Origin: Comamonadaceae bacterium UBA2334
GTDB taxonomy: Bacteria > Pseudomonadota > Gammaproteobacteria > Burkholderiales > Burkholderiaceae_C
Direction of reading: 5' to 3'
DNA length: 5,109 nt
Assembly: GCA_002344885.1 (NCBI GenBank)
Contig: DDUQ01000092.1
Span: 1 to 5,109, forward strand
Of this stretch, positions 1 to 5,109 are shown piece after piece (the stretch's first letter is position 1; every line of letters starts with the position of its first letter). The notes beneath the pieces were generated by a model. That model saw nothing but the letters and a program-made list of their open reading frames with translations, did no database searches and was not told the DNA's origin. Both the position numbers and the translations under genes were made by a program.

Positions 1-60
1 TGGGTGTTGGGGGCCGGGGCGCTGTTGGGGCAACAGGCACAGGGCTCGTCTGTACCATGA
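1..60 (+). CDS. C-terminal end of an upstream gene, product unknown (partial)
   Basis: Frame 1 is open from the window edge to a TGA at 58-60 and encodes 19 residues, including a small hydrophobic run (WVLGAGALLG) followed by a polar tail. The stop overlaps the ATG of the next gene as ATGA, the usual arrangement of translationally coupled genes. This overlap is the main reason to believe the short frame is real. A hydrophobic tail could suggest a membrane protein, but nothing here identifies the family. Sixty open bases alone could occur by chance. Confidence 0.5.
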   Translation, partial: WVLGAGALLGQQAQGSSVP

Positions 61-494
61 ACGACCACACATCTGCCGTCCAGGCACTGGTGCATTGGTT
101 CGAGCACCTCACGCCGGAGTCTCTGGCGCAACTGCCCATGCACTATGCACAACAGGCGCGCTTCAAAGACCCGTTCAACGATGTACGGGGTCTGTCAGCC
201 ATACAAGGGGTGTTCGTGCACATGTTTGCTTCGCTGCACGAACCCCGGTTCGTGGTCACCAGCCAGGTCGTGCAAGGTGAACAGGCATTCCTGACCTGGG
301 ATTTTCATTTCCGGTTCCGGCGCTTTGACACCACCACGCTCCAAACCGTGCGCGGCGCCACCCACTTGCTGATGGACGCGCAGGGCCGCGTCACTTTGCA
401 CCGGGACTACTGGGATGCAGCCGAGGAACTGTATGAAAAACTGCCCGTCGTGGGTGGACTGATGCGCTGGCTGAAAACCCGGGCCAACACCTGA
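57..494 (+). CDS. NTF2-like / SnoaL-like family protein
   Basis: A 145-residue soluble protein without a signal peptide or membrane segment. Its length and pattern fit the cone-shaped NTF2-like fold: an N-terminal helical part (about 5-33), the RFKDPFNDVRG segment (35-45), a helix (about 46-60), then beta strands (63-117) ending in HRDYWDAAEELYEKLP (115-130) and a short basic tail. Proteins of this fold with FKDPFN and HRDYWD motifs are usually annotated as nuclear transport factor 2 family proteins. From memory, close relatives often sit beside short-chain dehydrogenase and lipid-modification genes in proteobacteria, but that cannot be checked here. Many family members bind small hydrophobic ligands or act as isomerases or cyclases; no catalytic role can be assigned to this one. 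The ATG at 57 is chosen because it overlaps the preceding stop (ATGA). No strong Shine-Dalgarno is visible, which fits coupled translation. It converges on the hemerythrin-like gene with a 27-base gap and no visible terminator. Confidence 0.85.
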   Translation: MNDHTSAVQALVHWFEHLTPESLAQLPMHYAQQARFKDPFNDVRGLSAIQGVFVHMFASLHEPRFVVTSQVVQGEQAFLTWDFHFRFRRFDTTTLQTVRGATHLLMDAQGRVTLHRDYWDAAEELYEKLPVVGGLMRWLKTRANT

Positions 495-521
495 CCCCAC
501 ACTCCGCAGACCACGCACGTA

Positions 522-998
522 TCAGATGCGGGCGATTTTCAGATCCGGATTCTTGGTGGCAGCCAGGTTGGCAATGTCCAGCTTGTCCACCAGCGGGTAA
601 AGCTCGTTGTTTTCGGCAATGAAGCGGCGTTCCAGCCATTTCATGGCCCCATCGGCCTCTTTCAAAAACTGGGTGGCGTTGGCCCGAATGTCGTTCGCAG
701 TGGGCCAGCGTTTGTTGAATTCGGCCAGCTTGGGCAGCATCTGCTTCATCTCGGTGCCGAACCGCTCGGCCACTTCCCGTGCGGCCTGGTCTTCACCTTC
801 GGCCAGCACAGGGTAGACATCCTTGGCCTCCTGCTGCAGGTGTTTGCCCAACTCCCCCAACAACTGCGTGAGGTCTTGGCGCACCTCGACGGCATTGCCG
901 GCCAGCAGCATCGGGTTCAAGTGCTTTCGCAGCTTGTCAACCGTTTTGCGGATGGACTCATGCTGCTGACGCAACGGAGCGGTCTTGAGTGCGGCCAT
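522..998 (-). CDS. Hemerythrin-like (HHE) domain protein with an incomplete iron-ligand set
   Basis: A 158-residue cytoplasmic, mostly helical protein without a signal peptide. The layout matches the HHE/hemerythrin four-helix bundle: helix 1 with QQHESIR (His13), helix 2 with KHLQQEAKDVYP (His53, Glu57, an HxxxE motif), helix 3 (about 72-96), and helix 4 with FIAENNELYPLVDKL (126-140). Family members use several His plus carboxylates, one set per helix pair, to bind a di-iron centre that senses or binds O2, NO or iron. Only three His occur in the whole protein (13, 26, 53). At the helix 4 position where the family normally reads HxxxEN..LYP, there is Phe126. Helix 3 offers Glu and no His. 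The protein may bind one metal, bind iron with different ligands, or be structural. The start at 998 is the first ATG in frame and aligns with the family N terminus; only a weak GGGA lies about 12 bases upstream. It is probably transcribed alone from the promoter proposed at 1040-1067. Confidence 0.85.
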   Translation of the reverse strand: MAALKTAPLRQQHESIRKTVDKLRKHLNPMLLAGNAVEVRQDLTQLLGELGKHLQQEAKDVYPVLAEGEDQAAREVAERFGTEMKQMLPKLAEFNKRWPTANDIRANATQFLKEADGAMKWLERRFIAENNELYPLVDKLDIANLAATKNPDLKIARI

Positions 999-1024
999 CT
1001 GGAGGATTCCCTGTTGGTATTGCG

Positions 1025-1039
1025 GAACAATAAGTGTTC
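1025..1039. promoter_or_regulatory. Perfect inverted repeat GAACA-N5-TGTTC, candidate operator
   Basis: The 15 bases read GAACA, five spacer bases, then TGTTC, so the two 5-base arms are exact reverse complements. The element lies directly downstream of the proposed -10 hexamer of the hemerythrin-like gene and would overlap its transcription start. This is a typical position for a repressor site. The symmetry is seen directly; the function is inferred. I do not match it to a known regulator: it is not an FNR, LexA or Fur consensus. Confidence 0.4.
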
Positions 1040-1067
1040 ATTTTGCATGACCTGCCACGTGGGTCAA
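1040..1067 (-). promoter_or_regulatory. Candidate sigma-70 promoter of the hemerythrin-like gene
   Basis: On the minus strand TTGACC (1067-1062, five of six against TTGACA) is followed after 16 bases by CAAAAT (1045-1040, four of six against TATAAT). The predicted start of transcription falls near 1033, about 35 bases before the ATG at 998. The surrounding stretch is more AT-rich than the coding DNA on either side. Confidence 0.45.
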
Positions 1068-1079
1068 CGCTTGGTCAAC
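1062..1079 (-). repeat. Direct repeat GTTGACC, two copies with an 11-base period
   Basis: On the minus strand GTTGACC occurs at 1079-1073 and again at 1068-1062. The starts are 11 bases apart, so both copies face the same side of the helix. The downstream copy contains the proposed -35 hexamer. Tandem half-sites about 11 bases apart are typical of OmpR/PhoB-type response regulators, so this could be an activator site. Chance duplication is also possible with a 7-base unit. Confidence 0.4.
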
Positions 1080-1114
1080 TCGCCGACCAAAGCCTGATCT
1101 TCAAGAGACGTGCT

Positions 1115-2242
1115 TCAACCCCCGGGCAACAAGCCCTTTGCCTCGCCGTCTTTGTCAGGTTCGGACAACACGCGTTCGGGCAACTCCCAGATGATCACGC
1201 TGGGGGGGGCCGTGGCAAAGGCTTCGTCTTGCAGATAGGCGTGCATGGATTTGAAAAAACCACCCCCATCAGTCGCCACATTCAGAACCTCCGCAGACAG
1301 GTGCTGCTGGAGTGCGCCGTGGAAATTGGCACGGCGCGAATATGACGTCCCAACCAGCACTGTTGGCACACTGGCGTCGTCAAACAAGCCTCCTTGCGTC
1401 GCCGCTGCACTGGTGCGCACCGTGTGGCGCACTGCTTCAACGTCTGCATCAGGGCGCGCCCAATCCAGAACGTGACTCAAGCCCATCTGCCCCAGCAAAT
1501 CTCCGGGGCGGGTCACCGTCTCGGACGCCATCCTGGTTTCGAACTGCACCGTTGGGATGTCGGGCAACATCTGACGCACCCGGTCTGCAATGGCCTTCGC
1601 CGCCTGATCAGCGCCAGTCTGATTCCAATGCGTGTCGGTTCGGTAGAACATGGGAAGTTGATCGGGTCGAGCAAGAACGTCCAACAAGTCCACGACGGGC
1701 ACACCGTTTGCACGTATCTGGTTCAATGCAGTGGCATAGCGGCTGGCCTGCCAATGGGGGTACTGTCCACTGGCCAGATTCGCTGCATGCACGCGCGCCT
1801 TGTCGGGCACAAGCGCCACCACCAGCTTGATGCCGCGCTGATCCAGCGCAGCAGCCAAGGCGCCGACCTGCGCGACCCGCTTGGACAGTTGTGCCATGGA
1901 CTGGGGTGAGTACGCCAGCTCCTCCACCGAAAACAACCATTCATCGCGTCCCAGACGCACACTGTCACCCGCGCCCTGGAACACGAGATAGCGTCCGGCG
2001 TTAGCTGTCGCAATCAATGCGCTCCGAGCAGGCAAATGGTTGTCCAAGTGTTTGCTGAATTTGTCGGATGCCACACCGGACCGTATGGCTGCAAAACTGT
2101 TGGGAACCTCGAACAAGTCCGGATGCTCGAGCGCACGGAATGCCTGCCAACCACCCCAGGCCATCAGGGCGACCATGACGGCCCCTGCCAACCAGACTTC
2201 CGGAGGCGCTTTGGCCGGTACATCGATGCGATCATCTTCCAT
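1115..2242 (-). CDS. AlgJ/AlgX-like SGNH-fold O-acetyltransferase, membrane-anchored
   Basis: A 375-residue protein. A single N-terminal membrane segment (about 16-35) follows a short acidic cytoplasmic head and should place the rest in the periplasm. The catalytic domain shows LGRDEWLF (97-104), then RTDTHWN (201-207) with the Asp203/His205 pair, and VGTSYS (297-302) with Ser300 as candidate nucleophile. It ends with IIWELPERVL (350-359), a conserved C-terminal motif. Asp-x-His plus a later Ser is the catalytic set of AlgJ and AlgX, which acetylate alginate in the periplasm; all three residues are present, so the enzyme looks active. The start at 2242 is preferred over an in-frame ATG 33 codons further upstream. 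The upstream extension is Cys/Arg-rich, lies wholly inside the MBOAT gene and does not resemble this family, whereas GAGG stands 5 bases before 2242. It follows the MBOAT gene by 7 bases and is presumably cotranscribed. The acceptor polymer is unknown. No terminator is visible after the stop. Confidence 0.88.
   Translation of the reverse strand: MEDDRIDVPAKAPPEVWLAGAVMVALMAWGGWQAFRALEHPDLFEVPNSFAAIRSGVASDKFSKHLDNHLPARSALIATANAGRYLVFQGAGDSVRLGRDEWLFSVEELAYSPQSMAQLSKRVAQVGALAAALDQRGIKLVVALVPDKARVHAANLASGQYPHWQASRYATALNQIRANGVPVVDLLDVLARPDQLPMFYRTDTHWNQTGADQAAKAIADRVRQMLPDIPTVQFETRMASETVTRPGDLLGQMGLSHVLDWARPDADVEAVRHTVRTSAAATQGGLFDDASVPTVLVGTSYSRRANFHGALQQHLSAEVLNVATDGGGFFKSMHAYLQDEAFATAPPSVIIWELPERVLSEPDKDGEAKGLLPGG
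1202..1209. repeat. Run of eight G (eight C on the coding strand)
   Basis: An uninterrupted homopolymer of eight falls in codons 345-347 (Ala-Pro-Pro) of the AlgJ-like gene, just before the conserved IIWELPER segment. A gain or loss of one base here would replace the last 30 or so residues, including that motif. The run length is seen directly; any role in switching is speculative. Confidence 0.6.
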
Positions 2243-2247
2243 GTGAA

Positions 2248-2251
2248 CCTC
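2248..2251 (-). promoter_or_regulatory. Ribosome binding site of the AlgJ-like gene, overlapping the MBOAT stop
   Basis: GAGG on the minus strand lies 5 bases before the ATG at 2242 and shares bases with the TGA (2252-2250) that ends the MBOAT gene. It decides the start of the AlgJ-like protein and implies that ribosomes finishing the first gene can start the second. Confidence 0.7.
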
Positions 2252-3641
2252 AGAACTGGAAATACAGGAACGGCGTGAATGCCTGAGACGACAACGTGGC
2301 CACCGCCCACAGGAAGATGGGCAACAACAGCAAACGGGCACGCCCCGTGATGGACCGCCTGACCCACGGCAGTGCGAACACCAGAAGCCCCCCCACCAGC
2401 ATCACCCACAACCGCTCGGGCACCACCTGCCAGGCCAGATCGGGACTGAAATGCAGCGACAGCCCAGACGACAGACCGAACATGGCCGACAGCATCGTCA
2501 AAGCAGCCGACACGTTCGCCGCCCTGAAAAACACCCAACCGATCATCACCAGCACGAGCGTGAACAGCACTGCCACCCAGCGCGGCAGAAAGGGCTGCGG
2601 GAAACGCGAGCGCCAGTAGCGCTCCAGGGCCAGGATGCCCCCGTGCCAGAACCCCCAGACAATGAACGTCCAGTTGGCACCGTGCCAGAACCCACCCAGC
2701 ACCATCGTCAGCATCAGGTTGATGTAGGTGCGGCGCTCGCCCTTGCGGTTGCCACCCAGCGGCACATAGAGGTAGACACGCAGCCAGGTGGACAGCGAAA
2801 TGTGCCAACGCCGCCAGAACTCGGTGATGGACGCCGAAATGTAGGGGTCGTCAAAGTTTTTCGGGAAGTGGAACCCCACCATCAACCCAAGGCCAATGGC
2901 CATGGTGCTGTACCCGCTGAAATCGAAAAACAGCTGGATGGTGTAGGCAAAGGTGCCCAGCCAGGCATCGGCCATGGTGGGCTGGGTCAAGTTAAACGCT
3001 GCCTCCACCATGGGGTTCATGGGGTCTGCAATGAGCACCTTGCCAGAGAAACCCGCCATGAAAATCAGCGCACCGGTCGAAAAATGCGACCAGGAGTGTT
3101 CACGGTGCCGGAACTGGTCCGCAAGCGGCTGATAGCGAAGCACCGGCCCGGCCACCAGTTGCGGAAAAAACGAGATGAAGGCGGCAAAGTCGAACACGTT
3201 TTCGGTTTTGGGCGCATCACCGCGGTACACATCCACCATGTAGCTGATGGCCTGGAAGATGAAGAACGACAAGCCAATGGGCAGGATGACTTTGCTGTAC
3301 CCCATCGGCGAGACCCCCAGCATGGCCAGCAAGGCGTTCATGCTGTCCATGCCAAAGTTGAAGTACTTGAAATACCCCAGCGCCGCCAGGTTCAACGCCA
3401 CCCCCACAAACAGGGTGGCATACCGGTGACGCCAACCCGGGGACTCCATCAGCATCGTCAGCGCGTACGTGCCCAGGGTCACGCCACCCAGCAGCAACGC
3501 AAAGTCGGGCCGCCACCAGCCATAGAACACATAGCTGAACACAAGAATCAGCCCGGACCGCGCCCTGAAGGGGAGCAGGTAATAGGTGATCAGGAACAGC
3601 GGCAGGAACAGGAACAGGAAAAGGTGGGAAGTGAAGACCAT
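2250..3641 (-). CDS. MBOAT family O-acyltransferase (AlgI-like)
   Basis: A 463-residue polytopic inner-membrane protein, close to the usual 460-520 of the AlgI group. The N terminus MVFTSHLFLFLFLPLFLITY is typical of the family and fixes the start. Further hallmarks in order: YFKYFNF (90-96), LPIGLSFFIFQAISY (120-134), FFPQLVAGPVLRY (158-170), FFDFSGYSTMAIGLG (238-252), FWRRWHISLSTWLR (275-288) with His280, and LGGFWHGANWTF (315-326) with His320, which corresponds to the catalytic His of MBOAT enzymes. The C terminus FLYFQF is also characteristic. In alginate and acetylated-cellulose systems the AlgI-type protein takes an acetyl group from a cytoplasmic donor and passes it across the membrane to a periplasmic transferase. 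The AlgJ-like gene immediately downstream is the expected partner. All key residues are present. No clear Shine-Dalgarno precedes the ATG. A 138-base gap separates it from fadH, so it probably heads its own transcript. Confidence 0.95.
   Translation of the reverse strand: MVFTSHLFLFLFLPLFLITYYLLPFRARSGLILVFSYVFYGWWRPDFALLLGGVTLGTYALTMLMESPGWRHRYATLFVGVALNLAALGYFKYFNFGMDSMNALLAMLGVSPMGYSKVILPIGLSFFIFQAISYMVDVYRGDAPKTENVFDFAAFISFFPQLVAGPVLRYQPLADQFRHREHSWSHFSTGALIFMAGFSGKVLIADPMNPMVEAAFNLTQPTMADAWLGTFAYTIQLFFDFSGYSTMAIGLGLMVGFHFPKNFDDPYISASITEFWRRWHISLSTWLRVYLYVPLGGNRKGERRTYINLMLTMVLGGFWHGANWTFIVWGFWHGGILALERYWRSRFPQPFLPRWVAVLFTLVLVMIGWVFFRAANVSAALTMLSAMFGLSSGLSLHFSPDLAWQVVPERLWVMLVGGLLVFALPWVRRSITGRARLLLLPIFLWAVATLSSQAFTPFLYFQF
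3603..3620 (-). repeat. Three tandem TTCCTG hexamers
   Basis: Three exact TTCCTG units (CAGGAA on the plus strand) encode Phe-Leu three times at residues 8-13 of the MBOAT protein, inside its first membrane segment. A fourth CAGGAA copy lies at 3591-3596. Slippage would change the number of Phe-Leu pairs without breaking the frame. Confidence 0.6.
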
Positions 3642-3699
3642 GGGCCGGACCAGGTTGAATCAAGCTGAGGGGCCGTACGTGCCCGCCACTGCAGCCCGC

Positions 3700-3726
3700 G
3701 TTATACGCCAGTTCACCCCGCGTCAC
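3700..3726 (-). promoter_or_regulatory. Possible promoter of the MBOAT/AlgJ-like unit
   Basis: The minus strand carries TATAAC (3705-3700), five of six against the sigma-70 -10 consensus, about 59 bases before the MBOAT ATG. The best -35 candidate, GTGACG (3726-3721), is only four of six and the 15-base spacer is short, so this is a weak call. The intergenic stretch also holds GGGC-N7-GCCC (3670-3684), a possible small hairpin in the leader. Confidence 0.3.
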
Positions 3727-3753
3727 CCCTTCCAGGGAGCAGGTGGTTCACCC

Positions 3754-3768
3754 AAAAAGCAACGCTTT
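3754..3768 (-). terminator. Possible weak intrinsic terminator after fadH
   Basis: Just past the fadH stop, the minus strand reads AAAGC-GTT-GCTTT followed by two more T, giving a 5-base-pair hairpin that runs into a T tract. The stem is short and AT-rich at its base, so it would be weak alone. Its position, 12 bases after the stop codon, favours a terminator. Confidence 0.3.
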
Positions 3769-3779
3769 GCGCAGGCGGA

Positions 3780-5109
3780 CTACAGACGCGCAGCCAACCA
3801 GGCGGCCTGGTCGATGGCGCGTTTGGCATCGAGTTCACCCGCTTCTTTCGCCCCACCGATGACGTGCAGGTCCGTGTCCAACTTGCGCCCATTGGCCAGC
3901 AGTTCATCCGCCAGCGTGCGCAAGGGCAGCTGACCGGCACACAGCACCACGTTGTCGCATTCGATCCAGGTGGCGCCGGCGCGCTTGTCGCCATAGGTGA
4001 CCATCAACCCGGCATCGGCGATTTGCTCATAGTTGACACCCCCCACCATCTCGACGCCTTTGTTCTTCAGCGCGGCACGGTGTATCCACCCGGTGGTCTT
4101 GCCCAGCCCAGCGCCGGGCTTGCCCGCTTTGCGTTGCAGCAGGGTCACCTGCCGTGTCGGTGGACTGACCTGCGGCCGCTGGGTGCTCAACCCCCCTGGC
4201 GAAAGCGCCGGGTCGGTCACGCCCCATTCAGCCTGCCAGGTGGGCAGGTCGGTGGTGGGGCTGTGCACATGACCTGCCTCGTCGGCGTTGACCAAATACT
4301 CGGCCACATCAAAACCGATGCCCCCGGCTCCGATGATCGCCACACGCTTGCCCACGGGCTTGTGATGCCGCAGCACGTCGATATAACTCAGCACCATGGG
4401 GTGATCCTGCCCCGGAATGCGGGGGTCACGCGGGGTGATACCCGTGGCCACCACCACATGGTCAAAGCCCGTCAGGTCAGCCGCAGCCACACGGGTGCCG
4501 AGGTGCACGTTCACGCCGGTGGTGTCCAACTTGCGCCGGAAGTAGCGCAGCATGTCGTGGAACTCTTCCTTGCCCGGCACCTGTTTGGCGAGGTTGAGCT
4601 GCCCACCGATCTCGGCTGCCGCATCAAACAGGCTCACGGTGTGGCCGCGCTCGGCCAGGTGGATGGCTGCCGTCATGCCCGCCGGCCCTGCACCCACCAC
4701 GGCGACACGCTGTTTGGCAACAGTGGGGCGGAACACCAGCTCGGTCTCGCGGCACGCACGGGGGTTGACCAGGCAACTCGACGTCTTGTTCTGGAACACG
4801 TGGTCCAGACAGGCCTGGTTGCAGGCAATGCAGGTGTTGATGAGGTCCGCCTGCCCAGCAGCGGCCTTGGCCACGAACTGCGGATCGGCCAGGAGCGGGC
4901 GGGCCATGGAGACCATGTCGGCCTGGCCGCTGGCCAGAATGCCCTCGGCCACTTCGGGCGTGTTGATGCGGTTGCTGGTGACCAATGGGGTGGTGATGCC
5001 CGCGGCCAAAAATTCGGCCTTCATTTTGGCGGTGACCCAGGCAAACGCGGCACGTGGCACGCTGGTGGCGATGGTGGGCACCCGCGCTTCGTGCCAGCCG
5101 ATGCCGGTG
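3780..5109 (-). CDS. fadH: 2,4-dienoyl-CoA reductase (NADPH), C-terminal two thirds (partial)
   Basis: 442 residues are visible; the frame stays open to the right edge, so the true start and most of the N-terminal FMN-binding TIM barrel lie outside. The GTG at 5081 is internal, since in-frame codons before it read TGIGWHEAR, as in E. coli FadH. By residue count the His in this motif (5091-5093) matches the E. coli active-site His252. Next come the barrel end (VSMARPLLADP), a 4Fe-4S cluster motif C-x2-C-x3-C-x11-C (visible residues 93, 96, 100, 112), an FAD-binding VVGAGPAG (137-144), EIGGQ, PGKEEF, an NADPH-binding IIGAGGIG (258-265), GLGKTTGWIHR and a C-terminal CAGQ...HVIGG...ELDAKRAI segment. 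The enzyme reduces 2,4-dienoyl-CoA with NADPH through FAD, the cluster and FMN, allowing beta-oxidation of unsaturated fatty acids in the cytosol. No cofactor motif in the visible part is broken. The visible part is about 16 residues longer than the matching E. coli part, including some 5 extra between the His motif and the cluster. The stop is TAG. Confidence 0.95.
   Translation of the reverse strand, partial: TGIGWHEARVPTIATSVPRAAFAWVTAKMKAEFLAAGITTPLVTSNRINTPEVAEGILASGQADMVSMARPLLADPQFVAKAAAGQADLINTCIACNQACLDHVFQNKTSSCLVNPRACRETELVFRPTVAKQRVAVVGAGPAGMTAAIHLAERGHTVSLFDAAAEIGGQLNLAKQVPGKEEFHDMLRYFRRKLDTTGVNVHLGTRVAAADLTGFDHVVVATGITPRDPRIPGQDHPMVLSYIDVLRHHKPVGKRVAIIGAGGIGFDVAEYLVNADEAGHVHSPTTDLPTWQAEWGVTDPALSPGGLSTQRPQVSPPTRQVTLLQRKAGKPGAGLGKTTGWIHRAALKNKGVEMVGGVNYEQIADAGLMVTYGDKRAGATWIECDNVVLCAGQLPLRTLADELLANGRKLDTDLHVIGGAKEAGELDAKRAIDQAAWLAARL

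Noticed and set aside
195..518. Minus-strand open frame of 107 codons opposite the NTF2-like gene
   Set aside because: The NTF2-like frame has a family-typical sequence and a coupled start; the antisense frame shows no family features.
495..521. Bidirectional terminator between the converging NTF2-like and hemerythrin-like genes
   Set aside because: The 27 bases hold no GC-rich inverted repeat and no T tract in either direction.
999..1114. Terminator for the acetylation genes in the spacer before the hemerythrin-like gene
   Set aside because: No stem followed by a T run was found on the minus strand after the stop at 1115; the only clear inverted repeat (1025-1039) has short arms and sits at the proposed promoter.
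1312..1909. Two overlapping plus-strand open frames of about 170 codons opposite the AlgJ-like gene
   Set aside because: Both are antisense to a gene with intact catalytic motifs, they overlap each other, and neither has a ribosome binding site or recognisable domain.
2164..2808. Open frame of 214 codons on the minus strand inside the MBOAT gene
   Set aside because: It is another frame of the same strand as a well-supported gene. The product is a Gly/Ala/Val/His-rich sequence without recognisable motifs.
2451..3668. Open frame of 405 codons on the plus strand, opposite the MBOAT gene
   Set aside because: It is antisense to a gene with unmistakable family motifs. The predicted protein is rich in Gln, His, Arg and Pro with no domain pattern, as expected from the complement of GC-rich membrane-protein codons.
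5079..5081. GTG at 5081 as the start of the reductase
   Set aside because: The frame continues upstream of it with residues matching FadH, including the active-site His, so the gene extends past the window edge.

Overview
The window (5,109 bases, GC-rich, GC-ending codons throughout) looks like chromosomal DNA of a betaproteobacterium, most likely Burkholderiales/Comamonadaceae. That placement is an inference from composition and protein character, not from a marker gene. No tRNA, rRNA, CRISPR array, insertion sequence or attachment site was seen. No intergenic stretch exceeds 140 bases.

Layout from left to right. Positions 1-60 (+) carry the last codons of an upstream gene. Its TGA overlaps, as ATGA, the start of a 145-residue NTF2/SnoaL-like protein (57-494, +). 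Everything else is on the minus strand. A small four-helix protein of the hemerythrin-like superfamily (522-998) faces the NTF2-like gene tail to tail, 27 bases away. It has its own promoter-like region at about 1025-1079, with a perfect inverted repeat and an 11-base-period direct repeat. Next is a two-gene unit read right to left: an MBOAT O-acyltransferase of the AlgI type (2250-3641), then an AlgJ/AlgX-like SGNH-fold protein (1115-2242). These are 7 bases apart, with a ribosome binding site overlapping the upstream stop codon. At the right edge lies most of fadH, NADPH-dependent 2,4-dienoyl-CoA reductase (3780 to beyond the window), whose N-terminal part is outside.

Functionally, the MBOAT and AlgJ-like proteins should act together. 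The first moves acetyl groups across the inner membrane and the second is placed to transfer them to a glycan in the periplasm. No polymerase, epimerase, glycosyltransferase or export gene is present here, so the acceptor is unknown. fadH belongs to beta-oxidation of unsaturated fatty acids and is probably an unrelated neighbour.

I did not find a clearly new system. The best leads are the hemerythrin-like protein that has lost much of the expected iron-ligand set, its unusually structured promoter region, and the stand-alone O-acetylation pair.
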